64,000 nucleotides of DNA, from assembly GCA_030272585.1 (NCBI GenBank), contig BSYQ01000003.1, positions 4,650,001-4,714,000 on the forward strand, read 5' to 3'. This document shows positions 58,631-64,000 of this stretch, in pieces. Position numbers and translations under genes: made by a program. The first letter of the stretch is position 1, and each line of letters opens with the position of its first letter. Under the pieces are notes generated by a model. The model made no database searches and was not told the origin of the DNA. It was given only the letters and a program-made list of their open reading frames with translations. This stretch comes from Bryopsis sp. KO-2023 (taxonomy: Eukaryota > Chlorophyta > Ulvophyceae > Bryopsidales > Bryopsidaceae).

Positions 58631-60310
58631 TCATACCCCTAAACTATTCTCGTAAGCTTTCCATCCAGCGATCTTGTACTCTTCGGCGGCCTTTGCAGGG
58701 TCTGAGTCAGCCACGATTCCCCGTCCCACAATGATCACGTCACTACCCCTTTCACCCAGCACCGACTCCGGGGTGTTGTACTGTTGTCCAAGGTTATCGG
58801 TGCCCTTGCTCAGCTTCACACCTGGGGTCATATGAATCATCCCAGGATCGCCCTTTCCACCAGCCCAATCAGCCGGCGAAATCGAGATGAAGCCCATAAC
58901 GAAATCAGGGTGCTCCATGGCAGCCTCCACCACAGCTTTGGTGTAATCTCCCTTAGCTAAGGTCCCCTTCGAACTCATCTCAGCAAGCAACAGCAGCCCT
59001 CGCCCCTTTTCCAACCCCACTTGCTTCAACCCTTGGATGATCCCAGGACCAGGCACCATGTGTGCATTAGTGAGATCCGACCAATCCGCCATCTTGTAAA
59101 TACCGCCACCATATTGACCGACCACGGTGTTTCCAATGTCGGCAAATTTTCGGTCCTCGAATATCAAGAAATCGTGCCGCCTTGCGATTTCTTGAAGCTT
59201 TTCGGCAATGCTGGCATCCCATCGATCGAACAGATCCACATGGGTTTTCAACACGCAAATGTGGGGTCCCACTTTCTCTGCGATGTCCAGCATTTCATCC
59301 ACCGTTGCAACATCAGCCGCCACCGCTAAGTTCGTTTTTTTTCTCTCCATGATTTCGAAACATCTTTTGCCCACCGCACACTTGGCCAAGTCAGCCCTTT
59401 GTTGGTAGGGCAATCTTGATGCTTTTTTTGGGGGGTCCTCAGAAGGAGCACTGGCAGTGGGTCTTTTTGTTTGATTGCATCTAATGAATTCCCTCACTTT
59501 TTCAGCGGTTTCCGCATCCACCATGTTTTTCCTGCTCAAAACCTCCAGAATGAATCCCAGCTTGAAGGCGGCGTGCAGCTTGATGTTGTTGGCTTCGAGG
59601 TGCCCCTCCCCACCTTGTTCTCTGTCGATCAAAACCACCACGTCTTTGACTTTCAACCCCTCCAGCTCCAGAGGGTGTACCGTCTCCAGGACGGAGCCCC
59701 CACTCGTCACCAAATCCTCGACGATCAAACAGGTCTGGCCTTTCTGGAAACACCCTTCGATGGCTTTCTTGGTGCCGTAGTCTTTCACCTCCTTCCTGCG
59801 CATCAGCATAGGGACGTCGTGCGCCAGCGACATGCAAGTCGCGATGGGCAGCGCGGTGTAAGGCACCCCGCAGGCCACGTCGAAGTCCAGTCCAGAAACG
59901 CATCCCCACATCACTTCCGACACCTCGCGCAAGACGTCAGGATACGAAACGATCACCCGCAAGTCGATGTAGATCGGAGAGGTTAACCCGCTTTTCAGGG
60001 TGAACTCGCCGAACTTGACGGCGTTTATCTCGTGAAGCCGCAAGGCCAGGCGTTCAGCCAGCTCTGGGGACGCAGGCATTTTCGCCCTGTATTGTTTGGG
60101 CGAAAGCGACGCAGAGCAGATGGGCGACCGGAGTGTCGTGCGCCGACAGGACGGGATTCCGAAAAGGACACTGGGTCTCCAGGAACAAGTTTTGTTCATA
60201 AGATGGGGAAAGCTGGCGGTGGCGTCGAAAGTGGCGCATTTCCATCCCAACCAAAATATCTGTTGTGGGGCTTGCGTGGAGACGGACAATTTGTCAGTCG
60301 ATTGAGTCAA
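58631..60310 (-). CDS. UMPS: Uridine 5'-monophosphate synthase (OPRT-OMPDC fusion, up to 559 aa)
   Basis: A single uninterrupted frame, unusual here because every other gene has introns. The N-terminal half is orotate phosphoribosyltransferase ([21 protein letters not shown]-binding [15 protein letters not shown]). The C-terminal half is orotidine-5'-phosphate decarboxylase ([13 protein letters not shown]; catalytic [31 protein letters not shown]). Together they make UMP from orotate, the last two steps of de novo pyrimidine synthesis. The OPRT-first order is that of plants, animals and amoebae. The frame opens at 60310; the next credible start, [11 protein letters not shown] at 60079, gives 482 residues, close to usual UMPS. 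The 77 extra residues are Ser/Arg/Thr-rich and could be an organelle-targeting peptide or merely 5' UTR. Catalytic residues look intact. Confidence 0.92.
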   Translation of the reverse strand: MTQSTDKLSVSTQAPQQIFWLGWKCATFDATASFPHLMNKTCSWRPSVLFGIPSCRRTTLRSPICSASLSPKQYRAKMPASPELAERLALRLHEINAVKFGEFTLKSGLTSPIYIDLRVIVSYPDVLREVSEVMWGCVSGLDFDVACGVPYTALPIATCMSLAHDVPMLMRRKEVKDYGTKKAIEGCFQKGQTCLIVEDLVTSGGSVLETVHPLELEGLKVKDVVVLIDREQGGEGHLEANNIKLHAAFKLGFILEVLSRKNMVDAETAEKVREFIRCNQTKRPTASAPSEDPPKKASRLPYQQRADLAKCAVGKRCFEIMERKKTNLAVAADVATVDEMLDIAEKVGPHICVLKTHVDLFDRWDASIAEKLQEIARRHDFLIFEDRKFADIGNTVVGQYGGGIYKMADWSDLTNAHMVPGPGIIQGLKQVGLEKGRGLLLLAEMSSKGTLAKGDYTKAVVEAAMEHPDFVMGFISISPADWAGGKGDPGMIHMTPGVKLSKGTDNLGQQYNTPESVLGERGSDVIIVGRGIVADSDPAKAAEEYKIAGWKAYENSLGV

Positions 60311-60543
60311 TAGACTTGGACCAAAAAAATGGCAAATGCTGTTTGAGATAAATTATTCTTTATCCCGTACGTCACCCTCTTCTCACTCTTTTTTTTACAT
60401 TGGAAAGGCTCCACTCACACAACTAAATCACCTGATTACAACACCGCCATGGTCCAGTCCTTCGCATTCCATGATCTATCAAAAGCATGCCAAAAAAAAT
60501 CCAAATCCAAAAAACACAAAATATATAACACCCCTGCTTTTTT
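60311..60543. other. Spacer between helicase 3' end and UMP synthase
   Basis: About 230 bases containing the helicase 3' UTR and UMPS promoter, both minus strand. No other feature is visible. Confidence 0.4.
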
Positions 60544-63500
60544 TCACTTTGCCGCCTGTCGCAAAGATGTTAAAGCATCAGGTCCAGAGCCTTCCCTCCC
60601 CAAGGCAGTTGGCAAAACAACCAGCTTCCCAGTGTACTCCGACCCCAAGGCTCTCCGCCTGCTTCTCCCCTTTCCCTTTTCCACTTTCCTGTTCAGCATC
60701 TCTTCCACCATCAAATCAGCCTTTCTCTTGCTGAGCTCCTTCCTGGCCTTCAGCATTTCCGCATGCGACTTGCTGGCTGGATCCGACCTTTCAGCCGCTC
60801 CAGCTTTTTCGGACTTCGATTTTTTCCGGCCTTCTTTTTCGTCCTTTTTGGGTGTGGTTTTTTGCTTTTGCTTGCTGTTGCTGGCTTGGAGAAGTCTGGC
60901 TTCCCTTTCCTTGAGTTTGATGGCTTTCTCTTTGGAACGCTTTTGCAGATCTTTCTTGTTTTTGATCACCAGGGAGGCCGCTGCCAATGACTTGGACGAG
61001 CCTGCCGAGAAAAAAAAAAAAGAGCCTCCATATTCCACACAAGCTATCAAAAAAATAGATAAATAATTAATTAATGAAGGCAACCTGAACCACTCGGTTG
61101 TCAAAAAGAAACACACTGTGTGGAGTCTAATCTTCCAAATTTCAGCTGAAACAAGGGGAGAAAATACAACAGGAGGTAAAACAGCCACCTGCCACAATGA
61201 AGCTTGAAACAAGCACATCTGATCCGCCAAAAAAGTATGGACAGTGAAAGAAAAACACACAAAAAAGGGGGACATCATACTTGCGAAAAACTTCGAGTTC
61301 AACTTCTGCGAAAGGGGTTGAGAGAGTCGCTGCCGAAGCTCCTCCATCACATCCGATCTCTTTGCATACAGCCTGTCCTTTTCGACTGCAGATAGATCCT
61401 TGCTGGACTCCAACCTACACGACGGGGCCGAATGAAAACACTCCATTGTAAGTGGTTCGTGGCTTTTTCTCTTTGTTTTCGCACCTTTCCCATCCCCCCA
61501 CTCACAGAAGTTGTTTCGATTTCGATATCACAAAGAAACCCTGCTTCTTGGCCTTTCCAAGAAAAAGAAGAGACATATCTCCCCGGACCAGAAAAAATCA
61601 TCCGAAATCAAACGAGAAACAGAAGAGTGGATCCTGTACCAAGACAAATGAATCAAAATGCACTATCCATTGTACTTCCAATTTCGACTTACATTGATGG
61701 ATCGATGTCTAATCCGATTTCGTCGGCAACCCCCATCAACCAAGTATCCTTGGGTTTGGCTTTGTCGAGCTTCCTGTTGATTTCATCGATTTCCACGGCC
61801 ATATCCATCCGCTTCTGGGATTCGAACAGATCGCTTGCATGCAGCGGGAACTCCACAGGCATGGGTCGAGACAATTTGTCGAACAGGGCAGAAAATCGAG
61901 AGGCTTCCTGCAAACAAATATTCCAAAAGTTCTTCGGTGACGCATCCATGCTACATGCAGTAAAAATGCGACAAAATTCCTGCTGGGAATGCTATATTAC
62001 GACTCGATGCATGTTGATTGTATTATCTTACCTTTGGGACGACCAGTGATATTGCGATGCCCTCTTTATCCACTCGAGCAGTTCGCCCACATCTATGAAT
62101 GTAAACATCGGCCGAAGCTGCGACTTGATAATGCACCACGCATCGAACATCTTTAATGTCCAGACCCCTGGCTGCAACATCCGTCGCGATCAACACCCCG
62201 TTGGCGTCGTTCGTGAATTTGTCCAAAGCTTTCAGTCGCTGCTTTTGTTGCTTGGCTGCATGGATGGGCTGAGCATCGATTCCCATCAAGCGTAGAATAG
62301 CAGTCAGGCGTTTCACGGAGGAGATCGCATTAACGAATACGACGGTACGGCCAGGATATCTAGGCACCAAGAATGGAAGGGGTTGGCAATCAGATGAGAT
62401 AACCACAAAAGTAATGTAATTGATCAAATCTGCTGATATGATCAATCAGGCAGACCTATACAATCATGGTTACAAACAAAGAAGCTGCCCGGCATGTGCA
62501 AGGGATGCTGATGCTCAGAAAAACGAGGGATTTTCACCTGGCTAGAAGGCAGTACAGGAAAACATCTCGTCTCTCCTCCGAACAAGGCAAACAAGCTTCT
62601 TCGACCCCATCCGCAACCCCCCTCTTCCCGGTCAGATCGATGATCTCAGGACTTTTCTGGAATCTGATTTTTTCCATCACGTTCTCCATGGATTCCCCGT
62701 CGGCCGCCCCACCCCCCCCTCTTCTCAATCGCTTGTGCATCGATTCGGGGAGCGTCAAAGTAGCGGAAAACACAAACGTCTGCATTTGACGATTCTCGTC
62801 AGGGACCACGAATTCGGGAGGTTTGACTTTCTCTTTCTTGCCTTTCGATCGTTTGTCTGATTTCTTGGGTGGGGGTGCCGCTTCCAGGGTCTCCACCACT
62901 CGATACTCAGGCACCACACTCATGATTTTCGACAGTTCCTGCAGCCACAACACTGAGCTTTCAGACACCATCCACTCTCAGAGATCCATCCTAAGTAAGC
63001 AGACAGGTGTCCGATTCGAACACCACACAAGCCGATTGTTGCTCCTAAGTCACCGACCGGCTTCTTTCAGACGAGTTGTGAGTGTGCAATTAATGGACTA
63101 AAGAATCGATGTGCATTTCTGTGAGTTCATACCACGAAGTTTCCCTGCTTGACCATTTTGTCCGCCTCGTCGATGACCAGAACCTGCAATCCAGAAAGGT
63201 CGGAAACGTGTGGATGGCCGCTGTCGATCAAATCCCACAACCGCCCAGGGGTCGCCACGATCACTTCTGGACAGCCTGCATTCCACAACACATTCCACTC
63301 TACATCATTCACCATTGACCAGATATGCTTCTTCTCCCCTTTCCTTCTCTTTGTACTGCTGTTGAAAAGCATCGTCGAAGGACCCCACTAAAAATAAAAC
63401 AATTACATAGAAAAAAGCAAGAAGAAGAAAAAAAAAACTGGAACCTTACCCTTGAGTATCCTTTCTTGCTTTTGAATCGACATTCCCCCAACCAGGGTCA

Positions 63501-64000
63501 CGAAACGTACGCCGCAAATTTTTCCGAATGCCTGGAGATGCTTGCACACTTGCAAAGCCAGCTCCCTGGTGGGCGCCAGAATCAAAGCTTTTAATCGTTT
63601 TTCCTCATCCCCATCAAGCTTCAGGTCGAGGTCCTCCTCCATGTCCTCCTCCATCGTTTTATCACTGCTGATGCCCAAGGCTTTGTTCAAAGCAGCAATC
63701 TCAGCATCATCGATGCCATTCTCAAGTTCGCTTTCGCTGCCTGCCGACGCATCTCCACCAGAAGCTTCCTCCAAGTCCAAATCGACATCCATATCATCCC
63801 CACCCGATGTCCCCTTGGGGGCGCTTTCCTGTGGAGGAGACTCCAGATTCTCATCTTCGTCAAGAATTTCCTCCAGCTCCAGGGAGTCCTCTGAGTTGCT
63901 CAAGTGTTTGGGCTCCTCGGATGCAGACATTCCATCGGGTTTTTGGAATTCGATGGATCCTGGGAGATTTGTTGCTTGCTTCTTCTTCTTTGGCCTATCC
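60544..64000 (-). CDS. DEAD-box RNA helicase of the DDX24/MAK5 type, 5' part outside the window
   Basis: Seven exons seen: window end (64000)-63450, 63275-63133, 62938-62538, 62359-62032, 61907-61693, 61414-61281, 61001-60544. The frame is open to the edge, so the start, Q motif and motif I lie beyond 64000. Visible in order: a Lys-rich then strongly acidic insert, motif Ia [18 protein letters not shown], Ib TPGRL, motif II as IDEADKM (DEAD), motif III SAT in FVFSATLTL, then helicase C with [24 protein letters not shown] and HRCGRTAR. The acidic insert before Ia and the long basic C-terminal tail fit DDX24/Mak5, a nucleolar helicase for 60S ribosomal subunit assembly. The tail (about 150 residues) is Lys/Arg/Glu-rich, probably coiled and nucleolar-targeting. 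Confidence 0.85.

Noticed and set aside
1..64000. Bacterial-type features (operons, CRISPR arrays, integrons, prophage)
   Set aside because: The intron-rich single-gene layout is eukaryotic and no array of spaced direct repeats was seen.

Overview
The window is nuclear DNA of a eukaryote. Nearly every gene is split by GT-AG introns, genes lie singly on both strands, and intergenic DNA is rich in homopolymer runs. Gene content points to a photosynthetic, flagellated alga of the green lineage, perhaps a streptophyte alga. It includes a plastid photosystem II assembly factor of the LPA1/REP27 type, a GRIK/CaMKK-like kinase, a plant-style ABCG transporter and a fused OPRT-OMPDC UMP synthase, next to two genes typical of ciliated cells: kinesin-9 (KIF9/KLP1) and a p25-alpha/TPPP protein. 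The species cannot be fixed from this sequence.

Layout. A small secreted Kazal-like glycine-rich protein (minus, 339-1200); an unnamed probably nuclear protein (minus, 1834-3609); divergently, an EF-hand + p25-alpha + coiled-coil protein (plus, 4072-6816); a 1102-residue multi-zinc-cluster protein (minus, 7589-11210); a PWWP-domain protein (plus, 13297-15197); a very large ABCG transporter of about 2055 residues (minus, 18248-27496); a secreted Ala/Cys-rich protein built of two copies of one unit (minus, 28775-31392); a kinase fused to a cyclic-nucleotide-binding domain (plus, 33108-38371); a secreted protein with three CAP domains (plus, 42825-47243); LPA1 (minus, 50149-53156); kinesin-9 (plus, 53362-58411); UMP synthase (minus, 58631-60310); and the 3' part of a DDX24/MAK5-type RNA helicase (minus, 60544 to the window end).

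The genes do not form an operon or a known pathway cluster. Several are divergent pairs sharing short upstream regions (1834-3609/4072-6816, LPA1/kinesin-9), and three encode secreted proteins. I rebuilt exons by hand from reading-frame continuity, splice consensus and phase. Each complete model gives a whole number of codons, but exact ends may be off by a base or so where long homopolymers occur.

The most unusual items are: an ABCG nucleotide-binding domain with an intact Walker A but degenerate Q-loop, signature, Walker B glutamate and H-loop; a kinase with a C-terminal, internally interrupted cyclic-nucleotide-binding domain; a triple-CAP gene in which each repeat keeps the same 28-nt micro-exon; an exon-for-exon internal duplication of an unrecognised secreted Ala/Cys-rich domain; and a long near-perfect hairpin inside an ABCG intron.
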